Below, piece by piece: positions 36,702 through 45,383 of a stretch of 64,000 bases of DNA. Positions within the stretch are counted from its first letter, which is position 1, and every line of letters starts with the position of its first letter. This DNA comes from an uncultured Oscillospiraceae bacterium (GTDB lineage Bacteria > Bacillota > Clostridia > Oscillospirales > Acutalibacteraceae), in assembly GCA_900549755.1 (NCBI GenBank), contig URPQ01000003.1, positions 5,000 through 68,999 of the forward strand. Direction: 5' to 3'. The notes under the pieces were generated by a model. It was not told the DNA's origin, ran no database searches, and worked only from the letters and a program-made list of their open reading frames with translations. The translations under genes and the position numbers were made by a program.

Positions 36702-38183
36702 ATGAAACTGTGTTTAATAGGTCATTCATTCGGCTATGAGCTTGAAAAGCTGATAAGAATTTTTCTTCCGTTTGAAAAAATTGAAATATGCGAAAGCAGG
36801 GATAATTCCGACCGTGCCGCCGTAACCGTTTTATCATGCGAAAACGGCGTAACGCGCCTGTCGGCTGAGCTTATTCTCGGTGAAAATACTTATACCGATG
36901 AAAAAACGCTTGAAAACAGCGCGGAAAATTATGAGAAAGAGTGCGAACGGCTTATAGCCGCCGCACTCTATAATTGCTTTGTTGCGGCGTCGGGTTATAC
37001 CCCGCCGTGGGGAATACTTACGGGCGTTCGCCCCGCCAAGCTTTTTTCGCGGCTTTGCAGGGCAGAGGGCGAAACCGAGGCGGAGCGGTATTTTAAAAAC
37101 GCGCTGTATGTGAAGCCCGCCAAAACAGAGCTTTGCAAAAAAACGGTTGCGGCGGAGAAAAGAATAACCGATTTATCGGGCAAAAGCTCCTACAGCCTTT
37201 ATATTTCAATCCCGTTTTGCCCAACAAGGTGCGCCTATTGCTCCTTTGTTTCGCACTCGGTAGAGCAGGCACGCAGGCTTATACCGCAGTATATAGCCCT
37301 TTTATGCGAGGAATTAAGGCTTACGGCGGAAATAGCGAAAAAGCTTTCTTTAAAGCTTGAAACAATATACATGGGCGGCGGAACGCCCACCTCCGTAACC
37401 GCTGAGCAGCTTGAAGAAATAATGTCGGCAGTGGCGGAGAATTTCCCCGTACAGAGCGTGGCTGAATACACGGTAGAGGCGGGCAGACCCGACACCGTAA
37501 CAAAGGAAAAGCTGGAAGTTATAAAGCGTATGGGCGCTTCAAGAATCAGCATAAACCCGCAGACTATGAACGACGAGGTGCTTAAAAACATAGGCAGAAA
37601 GCATACTGCCGCCCAAACCGAGGCAGCATTTCGGCTTGCAAGGGAGTGCGGCTTTAAAAACATAAATACCGACCTTATAACGGGCTTGCCGGGTGATACG
37701 CCCTTAAGCTTTGAAAACACGCTTTCCCGCGTGCTGGCGCTTTGCCCCGAAAGCGTTACCGTTCACTCGCTTTCAATGAAGCGTTCGTCCACGCTTAACA
37801 CATCGGGGCTTTTCCCCGAGGCGCAAATGGGCGCGGCGGCTGCCGAAATGGTGGAATACGCCGAAAAAACGCTTGAAACCGCAGGAATTTACCCATACTA
37901 TATGTATAGGCAGAGCAAAACCGTAGGGAATCTTGAAAATGTGGGCTATGCAAAGCCGGGAACGGAATGTCTTTACAATGTTTATACTATGGACGAAACC
38001 CACACAATTCTTGCCTGCGGCGCGTCTGCCGTTACAAAAATGAGAGAACCGGGCGGAAATAATATCGAACGCATTTTTAACTTCAAATATCCATATGAAT
38101 ATATCAGTCGGTTTTCTGAGCTTAAGGAACGGAAGGACGGTATTCTGAAATTCTATGAAAAGTACCCTGCAAACAATAAATAG
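36702..38183 (+). CDS. hemZ: HemZ-type radical SAM protein (coproporphyrinogen dehydrogenase-like)
   Basis: A 493-residue radical SAM enzyme. The cluster motif CPTRCAYCSF (CxxxCxxC) binds a [4Fe-4S] cluster, YMGGGTPTSV is the following conserved segment, and ITGLPGDTP is typical of the HemN/HemZ family. HemZ-like proteins are annotated as oxygen-independent coproporphyrinogen oxidases, but many members have not been tested and some HemN relatives act differently. The start may be ATG 36702 or GTG 36693. The 3' end overlaps the kinase gene by 29 bases. Confidence 0.88.
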   Translation: MKLCLIGHSFGYELEKLIRIFLPFEKIEICESRDNSDRAAVTVLSCENGVTRLSAELILGENTYTDEKTLENSAENYEKECERLIAAALYNCFVAASGYTPPWGILTGVRPAKLFSRLCRAEGETEAERYFKNALYVKPAKTELCKKTVAAEKRITDLSGKSSYSLYISIPFCPTRCAYCSFVSHSVEQARRLIPQYIALLCEELRLTAEIAKKLSLKLETIYMGGGTPTSVTAEQLEEIMSAVAENFPVQSVAEYTVEAGRPDTVTKEKLEVIKRMGASRISINPQTMNDEVLKNIGRKHTAAQTEAAFRLARECGFKNINTDLITGLPGDTPLSFENTLSRVLALCPESVTVHSLSMKRSSTLNTSGLFPEAQMGAAAAEMVEYAEKTLETAGIYPYYMYRQSKTVGNLENVGYAKPGTECLYNVYTMDETHTILACGASAVTKMREPGGNNIERIFNFKYPYEYISRFSELKERKDGILKFYEKYPANNK

Positions 38184-39066
38184 CTATGCCGAAATAAGCC
38201 CCGAGGAGCTTGTTTTGCGCGCCGAGCGGCACTATCGGAACGAAATATCCGCGGTGGCGGATAAAATAATACAAAACAAAAGCATAAAGGTCATTGCAAT
38301 AGCGGGTCCTTCCTCATCGGGAAAAACCACCACGGCGCATATGCTGCGCGGGTGCCTTGCCGAAAGGGGCGTTAAAACCGACGTTATTTCGCTTGACGAT
38401 TTTTACCTGCCGCCTGAGCGTTTGCCGCTGCTGCCCGACGGCACGCAGGATATTGAATCGGTAAACGCGCTTGATATTCCGCTTATAAACAAATGCTTTA
38501 ATAAAGCGCTTGAAAGCGGCAAAACATACCTGCCGCAGTTTGATTTTCAGGCGAAAAAGCGTATAGAAAACGCGCGTGAGCTTGATATTACGGGCAACAG
38601 CATTGTAATAGTTGAGGGGTTGCACGCCTTAAACCCTGTTTTGACAGGCATTATTCCGCACAAAAAGCTTTTCAAGGCGTATATAAGCGTAAACCGCAGC
38701 ATTGAGGATGAAAACGGCGAAGTATTGCTTACAAGCCGCCAAATAAGGCTTGTGCGCCGAATTTTGAGGGACAGAATATTCCGCAGCACCTCCCCAGCAG
38801 AGACCCTGAACCTATGGAATGGCGTAACGGCGGGCGAGGAAAAATACCTTTACTGCTTTAAAGATAGGGCGGATATACTGATTAAGACCCTCCATATTTA
38901 CGAGCCTTGCCTTTATAAAAGCGAACTTTCCGCTTTAAAGGAAGAGACCGCGCAATGCGCGGATAACACGTATTTTATGAAAACGCTTGAAAGCATTGAA
39001 CGCTTTTACCCGATAGATAGGTCTTTAATACCCGAAAATTCGCTGATACGTGAATTTATCGGTTGA
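38155..39066 (+). CDS. Uridine kinase-like nucleoside kinase
   Basis: A 303-residue P-loop kinase of the uridine kinase/phosphoribulokinase family. The Walker A motif is GPSSSGKTT (about residues 51-59), DDFYLPP and VEGLHALNP are family segments. It is longer than a 210-residue Udk, matching the larger Clostridial nucleoside kinases that carry extra N-terminal sequence. It overlaps hemZ by 29 bases and is probably the last gene of the recJ operon. Confidence 0.88.
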   Translation: MKSTLQTINSYAEISPEELVLRAERHYRNEISAVADKIIQNKSIKVIAIAGPSSSGKTTTAHMLRGCLAERGVKTDVISLDDFYLPPERLPLLPDGTQDIESVNALDIPLINKCFNKALESGKTYLPQFDFQAKKRIENARELDITGNSIVIVEGLHALNPVLTGIIPHKKLFKAYISVNRSIEDENGEVLLTSRQIRLVRRILRDRIFRSTSPAETLNLWNGVTAGEEKYLYCFKDRADILIKTLHIYEPCLYKSELSALKEETAQCADNTYFMKTLESIERFYPIDRSLIPENSLIREFIG

Positions 39067-39091
39067 AAAAAGCTTTGAAATGTGATAAAAT
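39063..39091 (+). promoter_or_regulatory. Promoter ahead of the zinc ribbon gene
   Basis: TTGAAA (39063-39068) and TAAAAT (39086-39091) spaced by 17 bases, same elements as the recJ promoter. AGGAGG follows at 39101. Confidence 0.6.
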
Positions 39092-39114
39092 TTTAATTAC
39101 AGGAGGTAATATTT

Positions 39115-39522
39115 ATGGATTTTTTTGATGATGCAGTAAATAAAGCAAAGGAAGCGCTCGACGTTGCCTGCAAAAAGACAAACGAGGTTGTAACCACCCA
39201 AAAGCAGAGGTTTGATATAGCCTCGCTTGAAGCTAAGCGCACAAGGGATTTTGAGGCGCTGGGCAGATATTATTATGCCGAGATAAAGGACGCCGAAATA
39301 ACCGACGAAAAGGCGGCTGAACTGGTTACCGCCATAAACGAGAAGACCGAGAAGATAGAGACGCTGCGCCGCGAGATAAACAACATAAAGAATAAGCGCG
39401 TTTGCCCCAAGTGCGGTGCTTCTATTGATAAAAACTCGGTTTATTGCAATTTCTGCGGTGAAAAGCTCGTTTTTGAAAGCGCGGCAGAGCCCGAAAAAGA
39501 GGATAAAACCGAGGAAGAATAA
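39115..39522 (+). CDS. Helical protein with C-terminal zinc ribbon
   Basis: A 135-residue protein. The first 90 residues are charged and helical, probably a coiled coil; the ribbon CPKCGASI...CNFCGEKL follows, and the tail is acidic. Such proteins are common in Clostridia and uncharacterised. A strong AGGAGG site supports real translation. The nucleosidase gene follows after four bases. Confidence 0.82.
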   Translation: MDFFDDAVNKAKEALDVACKKTNEVVTTQKQRFDIASLEAKRTRDFEALGRYYYAEIKDAEITDEKAAELVTAINEKTEKIETLRREINNIKNKRVCPKCGASIDKNSVYCNFCGEKLVFESAAEPEKEDKTEEE

Positions 39523-39526
39523 TCAA

Positions 39527-40222
39527 ATGCAGGAATACAAAAAAATCGGCATAATTGTTGCCGATGATGAAGAATTTAAGCCCCTTGCCGACCTTGTGAC
39601 AAGGGGTGAATTTTCGGAAAGCTATTTTCTGAAAAGAAAAATACTTAATTTCAAAACGGGTAAGGCTGATGTGTACGCCTGCTTTTGCGGCATAGGCAAG
39701 GTTAATGCCGCCGCTGCCGCCGCGCATTTTGTTGATATGGGCTGTGAAATAATACTTAACTACGGCTTATCCGGCGGGATAGACGGTGTTCGCCGCGGCG
39801 ATATTTGCGTTTGCTCCCGCTTTTTAGAACACGATTTTGACTTGACGGGCATAGGCTACAAGCCCTGTGAAAAGCCGTGGCAGGAGTATATTTACAATGC
39901 GGACAAGCGCCTGAACAGCCGTATTTTATCACTGCTGCCGGGAGCGGTTACCGGCACTGCGGTTACCGGCGACTGCTTTGTGACCGACGATAATCTGCGC
40001 GAAAGGCTTAAAAATGATTTCGGCGCGGTTTGCTGCGATATGGAGACCGCCGCTATCGCCTATGTCTGCTATTATGCGGGTATACCATTTGCCGCCGTTC
40101 GCAGAATATCTGACGACGCGGGCGCGGGCGCGGGAGACGTTTACCGCGAGATGAACAACTCGGGCGATACCGTACTTTCGGATTTTATTCTTGAATGTGC
40201 GCGCTTAGCGGCAGAGCTTTGA
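39527..40222 (+). CDS. MTA/SAH nucleosidase-like protein
   Basis: A 231-residue member of the nucleoside phosphorylase/nucleosidase fold, probably cleaving 5'-methylthioadenosine or S-adenosylhomocysteine. The catalytic region DMETAAIAYVC and RRISDDA are characteristic; GLSGGI is the purine-site loop. I start at ATG 39527 after GAGGAAG; a reading frame extends upstream but overlaps the zinc ribbon gene. The related futalosine nucleosidases cannot be excluded. Confidence 0.87.
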   Translation: MQEYKKIGIIVADDEEFKPLADLVTRGEFSESYFLKRKILNFKTGKADVYACFCGIGKVNAAAAAAHFVDMGCEIILNYGLSGGIDGVRRGDICVCSRFLEHDFDLTGIGYKPCEKPWQEYIYNADKRLNSRILSLLPGAVTGTAVTGDCFVTDDNLRERLKNDFGAVCCDMETAAIAYVCYYAGIPFAAVRRISDDAGAGAGDVYREMNNSGDTVLSDFILECARLAAEL

Positions 40223-41892
40223 GCGCGGCGGAAAATAAGCGCCGCAGTATGCAATACGGCACGGCGGTGCTGCTTATATCTGCCGTTATTGTAAAGCTTA
40301 TCGGTGCTCTTTTTAAAATTCCGCTGTCTTCGGCGCATTGTTTAGGTGACGAGGGCTTCGGCTTTTTTTCCTCTGCTTACGATTTATTTTCGCCGCTTTA
40401 CTCCCTTGCAATGGCGGGGCTGCCGGTGGCAACAGCGAGAACCGTTTCGGAGCATATAGCGGCGGGCAGATACCGCGACGCCCGCTTATCTTACAGGCTT
40501 TCGCGTAAATTTTTCCTTATAGCGGGAATCATAGGAGCGGCTGTTTTCGCGGCTTTGGTAATTCCATTTGTAAGGCTTACCGACGCTACGGGTAAAACCG
40601 CCCCCGCGCTTTTTGCGGTGGCGCCCGCGGTGCTTTTTTCCTGCATTTTATCGGCGGAGCGCGGGTATTACGAGGGGCTTAACAATATGCTCCCCACCGC
40701 CGTTTCAGAGCTTACAGAGGCGCTGTGCAAGCTGATTTTGGGGCTTGGTGCGGCGTTTATAACAGTGCGGCTTACGGGCAGCACGGTATGGGGCGCTGCG
40801 GCGGCAATGGCGGGAATAACCGTCGGTACGCTTTTTGCGTTTCTTTACACCCGCATTTACGCTAAATTGAAGGGCGACGGCATTACGGCTGAGATGCTTG
40901 AAAACAGCCCCGAGCCGCAAAGCGGCGCTGCCGCTCTTAAAAAAATGATATTGCTTACCCTACCCATTGCGCTTACCTCGCTTACCGTTAATATTCCGCC
41001 TATGATTGACGCATTAACGGTAAAAAGCGGGCTTGAAGGGCTGATAAACGGCGGCACGGATTTAAGGGAAATTTACCGCTCGGTTTTTGAAAACGGCGAT
41101 ATGCCCGATTTATCGGCTTTTCCTGTTTTGCTTTACGGCATACGGGGCAAGGCTTATACCGTTTTCAACCTTGTGCCCGCCTTTACCTCGGTAATAGGCG
41201 TGGGCGCTGTGCCCGCAATAGCGGCGGCAGCAGCAAGGGGAAATACGGCGGAACTCAAAAAGAATATAAACACCGTGCTTAAAACCGCGGCGCTTATATC
41301 TCTGCCCGCTGCGTGCGGACTTATAGCAATAGGCGGCAGAATAACCGATTTTTTATACGATACCGAGGCTTCCGCCGTAATAGGCGGCGAAATGCTGACA
41401 CTTTACGGCTTTGCGGCGCTTTTCGCGGGCTTTCTGGTGCCGCTGGGCGGCATATTGCAGGCGGTGGGCAGGCAAAACGCGGTGCTTTTAAACACGGCTG
41501 TCGGCACGGCGGTAAAGCTGATTGTAAATATTATTGCGGTGTCAGTACCGAAAATCAATGTTATGGGCTCGGCGCTCGGCACTGTGCTTTGCTTTTTTGT
41601 GATTTTTCTGCTTGATATTGCGGTTTTAATAAAGGCGGTGGGCTTTGCGCCCGATAGCGTGAATGTATTTTTAAAGCCGCTTGCTTCAGCCGTCTTTTGT
41701 GGGCTTGCGGCACGGCTTACGGTAATGCTCGGCAGCTCGCGGGGGGTAACTCTGCTTGCCGTTTTTGCCGCCGCTTTGGTGTACGCGGCGCTGATTATTG
41801 CCCTTAAAACGGTATCGGAAAGTGATTTCCCCGATTCGGACAAAGGAAAAAAGCTGGCTGAATTTTGTAGAAAACATAGAATTATTCGCTGA
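40195..41892 (+). CDS. SpoVB/MurJ-like polysaccharide flippase (YabM-type)
   Basis: A membrane protein of up to 565 residues with 12-14 hydrophobic helices, of the MVF/MOP flippase superfamily that moves lipid-linked cell-wall or spore precursors. Its place directly before HU-yabO-yabP-yabQ-divIC-yabR mirrors yabM in Bacillus subtilis. The start is unsure: ATG 40195 lacks a ribosome site, while TTG 40219 overlaps the upstream stop as TTGA, like the second importer permease. Either choice changes only eight residues. Confidence 0.85.
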   Translation: MCALSGRALSAAENKRRSMQYGTAVLLISAVIVKLIGALFKIPLSSAHCLGDEGFGFFSSAYDLFSPLYSLAMAGLPVATARTVSEHIAAGRYRDARLSYRLSRKFFLIAGIIGAAVFAALVIPFVRLTDATGKTAPALFAVAPAVLFSCILSAERGYYEGLNNMLPTAVSELTEALCKLILGLGAAFITVRLTGSTVWGAAAAMAGITVGTLFAFLYTRIYAKLKGDGITAEMLENSPEPQSGAAALKKMILLTLPIALTSLTVNIPPMIDALTVKSGLEGLINGGTDLREIYRSVFENGDMPDLSAFPVLLYGIRGKAYTVFNLVPAFTSVIGVGAVPAIAAAAARGNTAELKKNINTVLKTAALISLPAACGLIAIGGRITDFLYDTEASAVIGGEMLTLYGFAALFAGFLVPLGGILQAVGRQNAVLLNTAVGTAVKLIVNIIAVSVPKINVMGSALGTVLCFFVIFLLDIAVLIKAVGFAPDSVNVFLKPLASAVFCGLAARLTVMLGSSRGVTLLAVFAAALVYAALIIALKTVSESDFPDSDKGKKLAEFCRKHRIIR

Positions 41893-42069
41893 AAACGGGG
41901 GTTTAAAACGAGGTTTTTATGTTCTTTTACAGAAAAATCAAATTTTTAACGAAAATAGATTGATTTTTTTCTTAAAGTATGGTAAAAATATATAGTACAA
42001 GCTTTACGCTTGTGCCTAACAGATTTCAAACGAGAAATCGTTGAAAAATTTTTTTGGAGGTTCTTAAAA

Positions 42070-42345
42070 ATGAACAAAACAGAATTAGTAGTATCAATTG
42101 CTGAAAAGGCAGCTATTTCAAAGAAGGACGCCGAAAAAGCACTTTCCGCTTTTCTCGACACTGTTGCTGAAGAGCTCAAAAAGGGCGAGAAGATTCAGCT
42201 TGTAGGCTTCGGTACTTTTGAAGTACGCGAGCGCGCTGCAAGAACCGGTATCAATCCGCAGACCAAGCAGACTATTGAAATTGCCGCTTCCAAGAATCCC
42301 GTATTCAAAGCAGGTAAGGCTCTTAAGGATTCTCTTTCTAAGTAA
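42070..42345 (+). CDS. hup: DNA-binding protein HU
   Basis: A 91-residue histone-like DNA-binding protein that bends and compacts DNA. VGFGTFEVRERAARTGINPQ is the DNA-binding arm signature. GGAGG lies upstream at about 42056, and the codons are strongly biased. The 177-base upstream gap is AT-rich and contains two small inverted repeats (41997-42013 and 42022-42039) that may fold in the leader; I could not fix a promoter there. An intrinsic terminator follows. Confidence 0.96.
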   Translation: MNKTELVVSIAEKAAISKKDAEKALSAFLDTVAEELKKGEKIQLVGFGTFEVRERAARTGINPQTKQTIEIAASKNPVFKAGKALKDSLSK

Positions 42346-42361
42346 TTTAATACTTAAAGCC

Positions 42362-42391
42362 GAGCCGCCCATAAGGGCGGCTCTTGTTTTT
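42362..42391 (+). terminator. Intrinsic terminator after hup
   Basis: A perfect 9-bp GC-rich stem (42362-42370 with 42375-42383), loop ATAA, and TTGTTTTT. The next gene begins only 12 bases later, so some readthrough may feed it. Confidence 0.9.
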
Positions 42392-42403
42392 AGGGTGACT
42401 GTT

Positions 42404-42646
42404 ATGAGACTTGATAAATATTTAAAGGTAGCGCGAATAATTAAAAGGCGCACCGTTGCAAATGAAGCGTGCGACGCAGGCAGAGTGGCTGTAAACGGCA
42501 AGCCCGCGCGCGCGTCGTATGACGTTAAGGTTGGGGATATTTTGGAAATATCCTTCGGGGCAAGACTTTTCAAAGCCGAGGTCACATCGGTTGCGGAGAC
42601 CGTGCGTAAGGACGACGCCGCAGGGCTTTACCGCGTTATTGAGTAA
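42404..42646 (+). CDS. S4-domain RNA-binding protein (HslR/YabO type)
   Basis: An 80-residue S4 RNA-binding protein, starting MRLDKYLKVARIIKRRTVAN, the typical S4 signature. Relatives bind stalled 50S subunits (RqcP/YabO in Bacillus, HslR in E. coli) and help tail nascent chains. Its location just before yabP and yabQ supports the YabO/RqcP assignment. Confidence 0.92.
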   Translation: MRLDKYLKVARIIKRRTVANEACDAGRVAVNGKPARASYDVKVGDILEISFGARLFKAEVTSVAETVRKDDAAGLYRVIE

Positions 42647-42656
42647 TAAGCCGCCG

Positions 42657-42685
42657 CACCCCTCAATATATTTTATTGAGGGGTG
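42657..42685 (+). promoter_or_regulatory. Hairpin covering the yabP ribosome binding site
   Basis: A perfect 12-bp stem (42657-42668 with 42674-42685) with a five-base loop. The right arm contains GAGGGG (42678-42683), the best ribosome site for yabP. No T run follows, so masking translation is more likely than termination. Confidence 0.6.
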
Positions 42686-42691
42686 TTTACG

Positions 42692-42961
42692 GTGGATGAG
42701 GTTATTCGCAGCAATCACAATATAATAATTGAGGACAGAAAAAAGCTCACGCTTTCGGGAGTAAAGGACGTTATTTCGTTCGATGATGAAACGCTGCTGC
42801 TTGAAACGGTGCTCGGCAGGCTGACGGTAAAGGGCGCGGGGCTTCACATAGTGAATTTTGATACCGCAAGCGGCGATTTATTCGCCGAGGGCAAGATTTA
42901 CGCCGCGGTGTATACGTCGGACGAGAAAAACGGCGGTTTTTTCTCCCGCGTTTTCAGGTGA
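42692..42961 (+). CDS. yabP: Sporulation protein YabP
   Basis: An 89-residue spore-coat/sporulation protein. It has the YabP/YqfC features NIIIEDRKKLTLSGVKDVISFDD (start and middle visible in residues 9-30) and GRLTVKG. I start at GTG 42692, eight bases after GAGGGG; GTG 42683 is inside that site. YabP and YabQ are needed for spore cortex formation in Bacillus, so their presence marks a sporulating lineage. Confidence 0.9.
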   Translation: MDEVIRSNHNIIIEDRKKLTLSGVKDVISFDDETLLLETVLGRLTVKGAGLHIVNFDTASGDLFAEGKIYAAVYTSDEKNGGFFSRVFR

Positions 42962-42964
42962 GCT

Positions 42965-43423
42965 ATGTGGGAAATAGATAATATTTCGCAGCTTATCGCC
43001 TTTTTGTTATCCTTGGCGGTCGGCTGCGTTTTCTGCCTTATTTACGATATTTTCCGCGCGGTGCGCAAAAGCTTTAAAAGAAACGCGGCGGCGATGTTTT
43101 TTGAAGATGTTCTGTATTCGTTTATCTGCGGCGTTATAGGCTTTTGTTTTTTGCTCGGCACTACCGGCGGGGATTTACGCGCGTTTGCGTTTATAGGTAT
43201 GGGCGCGGGTTTTTTTATTTGCAGGTTTACTCTGTCGCGCCTGTTTTTGCCCGTGCTGCTTTTTATTATACGCATATTGCGGCGTGTGTTCGGCGGAATT
43301 TCCCGCGTTTCGGCGGCGGTTTTTACGGCAATTGACAAGGCTTTTTGCAAATGCGGGGAGAAAATGCGAATTTTTTTCAAATTCCTTGCAAATAGTTTAA
43401 AAAAAGGCTTGAAAAAGAAGTAA
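42965..43423 (+). CDS. yabQ: Sporulation protein YabQ
   Basis: A 152-residue membrane protein with about four helices, starting in the family's typical QLIAFLLSLAVGCVFCLIYD segment followed by a basic loop. It follows yabP by three bases with AGGTGAG before its ATG. The C-terminal tail is basic and cytoplasmic. Confidence 0.9.
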   Translation: MWEIDNISQLIAFLLSLAVGCVFCLIYDIFRAVRKSFKRNAAAMFFEDVLYSFICGVIGFCFLLGTTGGDLRAFAFIGMGAGFFICRFTLSRLFLPVLLFIIRILRRVFGGISRVSAAVFTAIDKAFCKCGEKMRIFFKFLANSLKKGLKKK

Positions 43424-43475
43424 GGTTTGTTGTATACTGAATTTATATCAAAAAAACGTTTGGAGCGCTGAAATT

Positions 43476-43766
43476 ATGAAAAAGAAAAAGCGCAGGAATA
43501 AAAGCATTATCCTGCGGATTATGATTCTCGGCGTATGCGCTTATATGGTGTTCACATTTGCGGGGCTTTGGAAAACCTGGAATGACAGCACCAAGCAGTT
43601 AAACGAGCTTAAAGCGCAGTATTCCGCCGAAAAAAATGATATTGAGGAGCTTAAGGCAATGCTTGAGGACGGCTCGAAAACCAAGATCATTGAAAAGGCG
43701 GCGCGTGAGCGCTTAGGGTACGTTTATCCGGACGAGCAGATATTTATTGATATATCGGGAAACTGA
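43476..43766 (+). CDS. divIC: Septum formation initiator DivIC/FtsB-like
   Basis: A 96-residue bitopic cell-division protein: basic N-terminus, one membrane helix (about residues 13-31), a coiled coil (about 35-70) and the conserved end AARERLGYVYPDE. It joins the FtsL/DivIB complex at the septum. It keeps its Bacillus-like place between yabQ and yabR. Confidence 0.92.
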   Translation: MKKKKRRNKSIILRIMILGVCAYMVFTFAGLWKTWNDSTKQLNELKAQYSAEKNDIEELKAMLEDGSKTKIIEKAARERLGYVYPDEQIFIDISGN

Positions 43767-43794
43767 AATTTTTTGAGGAGGACATTCGGCTTTT

Positions 43795-44244
43795 ATGCAG
43801 CTAACTATCGGACAAATTGTTGAGGGAAAAATAACCGGAATTACCAACTTCGGCGTTTTCGTGGATCTCGGTGAGGGAAAAACGGGAATGGTACATATTT
43901 CGGAGGTTGCCCGTACCTATGTAAACGATATTAAGGAATTTGTTAAAATAGGCGACGAGGTTAAAATGAAGGTATTGAACGTCGGGGAGGACGGGAAAAT
44001 ATCACTCAGCATTAAAAGAGCCCTTGAGCCGGAAAAAACAAGCGAGCCCAGAGAGCGCAGGGAAAGGCGCAATTCGCCCCCGCCGAAGATCGACGGCTCG
44101 TATACCTGGACTCCCAAAAAGGCGGAGCCGCAGAGCTTTGAGGAAATGATGAACCGCTTTAAACAGACAAGCGACGAAAAGTTCTCCGATTTAAAGCGTA
44201 AAAACCCGGAGGCAAGGCGCACCAAGCGCGGCGCGGGTAAATAA
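43795..44244 (+). CDS. S1 RNA-binding domain protein (YabR-like)
   Basis: A 149-residue protein. The S1 domain fills residues 1-75 (GQIVEGKITGITNFGVFVDL and VHISEV are typical); the rest is a low-complexity basic tail. YabR-like proteins follow divIC in many Firmicutes and belong to the general-stress/ribosome-associated S1 proteins; the exact role is not settled. Confidence 0.9.
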   Translation: MQLTIGQIVEGKITGITNFGVFVDLGEGKTGMVHISEVARTYVNDIKEFVKIGDEVKMKVLNVGEDGKISLSIKRALEPEKTSEPRERRERRNSPPPKIDGSYTWTPKKAEPQSFEEMMNRFKQTSDEKFSDLKRKNPEARRTKRGAGK

Positions 44245-44249
44245 TTTTT

Positions 44250-45380
44250 ATGGATAATATAAAGCTTATTGCCCCATGCCTTTTCGGTGTTGAAAGCATA
44301 GCGGCTGATGAATTTCGCCGTATGGGCTTTGAAAGCGTTGCTGCCGAAAACGGCAGGGTAAAGCTTTCAGGCAGCCTTAATATGCTGGCGCGCGCTAACA
44401 TTTGCTCACGCTACGCAGAGCGTATTATGATAGACGTGGGCGAATTCAGCGCTGCAACCTTCACAGAGCTTTTTGACGGCGTTAAGGCGCTGCCGTGGGA
44501 AGACTATATAGGTAAGACAGACGCTTTCCCCGTAAACGGCAGGAGCATTGATTCGGCGCTTTTCAGCATACCCGATTGCCAGTCCATAATTAAAAAGGCT
44601 ATTGTTGAAAGGCTTAAACAGAAATATCACATATCGCATTTTGAGGAAACCGGCGCGGAATACCGCGTTCGTTTCTTTATTCATAAAAATGTTGCCTCGC
44701 TTATGATTGATACCTCGGGTGATGGGCTGCATAAGCGCGGGTATAGAAGAAAATCGAACGACGCGCCGCTCAAGGAAACATTGGGCGCCGCAATGTGCGA
44801 CCTTGCGAGAATTTACCCCGATACCCTTATGTTCGACCCGTTCTGCGGCAGCGGAACGCTGCTTATAGAGGCAGCTTTAAAGGCTACCAATACCGCCCCG
44901 GGGCTCAGGCGTTTCTTTTCGGCTGAGCGCTTCGGCTTTATTCCCGAAAACATATGGCGCGAGGAAAGAATGCGCGCGCAGGACCTTATTGTGCATAATA
45001 TAGATTTCAGGGCACAGGGGTTTGATAATGACCCGAACGCCGTAGCCTTAACCAATGAAAACGCTGAAAAAGCGGGTATGAAAAAATACGTTAAGGCGGC
45101 GGTCGGCGATATTCGCGATTTTACCGTGCCCGATGAAAGGTGTCTTGTAATTACCAACCCGCCCTACGGCGAAAGACTGCTTGACGTTAAGGCGGCGGAG
45201 GAGCTGTATACCGTAATGGGGCAGCGCTTTAAAGAGGGCTGCGGCAGAAAATACTACATTATAAGCCCGCACGATGAATTTGAGCGTTTCTTCGGCAGAG
45301 AGGCGGATAAACGCCGAAAGCTGTATAACGGAATGATAAAATGCCAGTTGTTTATGTATTTTAAAAACAGGGAGCGTTAA
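44250..45380 (+). CDS. THUMP-domain class I RNA methyltransferase (RlmL/YpsC-like)
   Basis: A 376-residue SAM-dependent methyltransferase, likely acting on guanine N2 of 23S rRNA. It has an N-terminal THUMP RNA-binding region (about 50-155), SAM motif MFDPFCGSGTLLIEA (about 190-205) and catalytic motif TNPPYGERL. Length matches the single-function N-terminal half of E. coli RlmKL. It follows yabR after five bases. Confidence 0.92.
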   Translation: MDNIKLIAPCLFGVESIAADEFRRMGFESVAAENGRVKLSGSLNMLARANICSRYAERIMIDVGEFSAATFTELFDGVKALPWEDYIGKTDAFPVNGRSIDSALFSIPDCQSIIKKAIVERLKQKYHISHFEETGAEYRVRFFIHKNVASLMIDTSGDGLHKRGYRRKSNDAPLKETLGAAMCDLARIYPDTLMFDPFCGSGTLLIEAALKATNTAPGLRRFFSAERFGFIPENIWREERMRAQDLIVHNIDFRAQGFDNDPNAVALTNENAEKAGMKKYVKAAVGDIRDFTVPDERCLVITNPPYGERLLDVKAAEELYTVMGQRFKEGCGRKYYIISPHDEFERFFGREADKRRKLYNGMIKCQLFMYFKNRER

Positions 45381-45383
45381 ATT

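Noticed and set aside
41960..41996. Promoter elements upstream of hup
   Set aside because: TTGATT and TATAGT are 25 bases apart, and the 17-base alternative (TAAAAA) is weak. A promoter must be here but I cannot place it.
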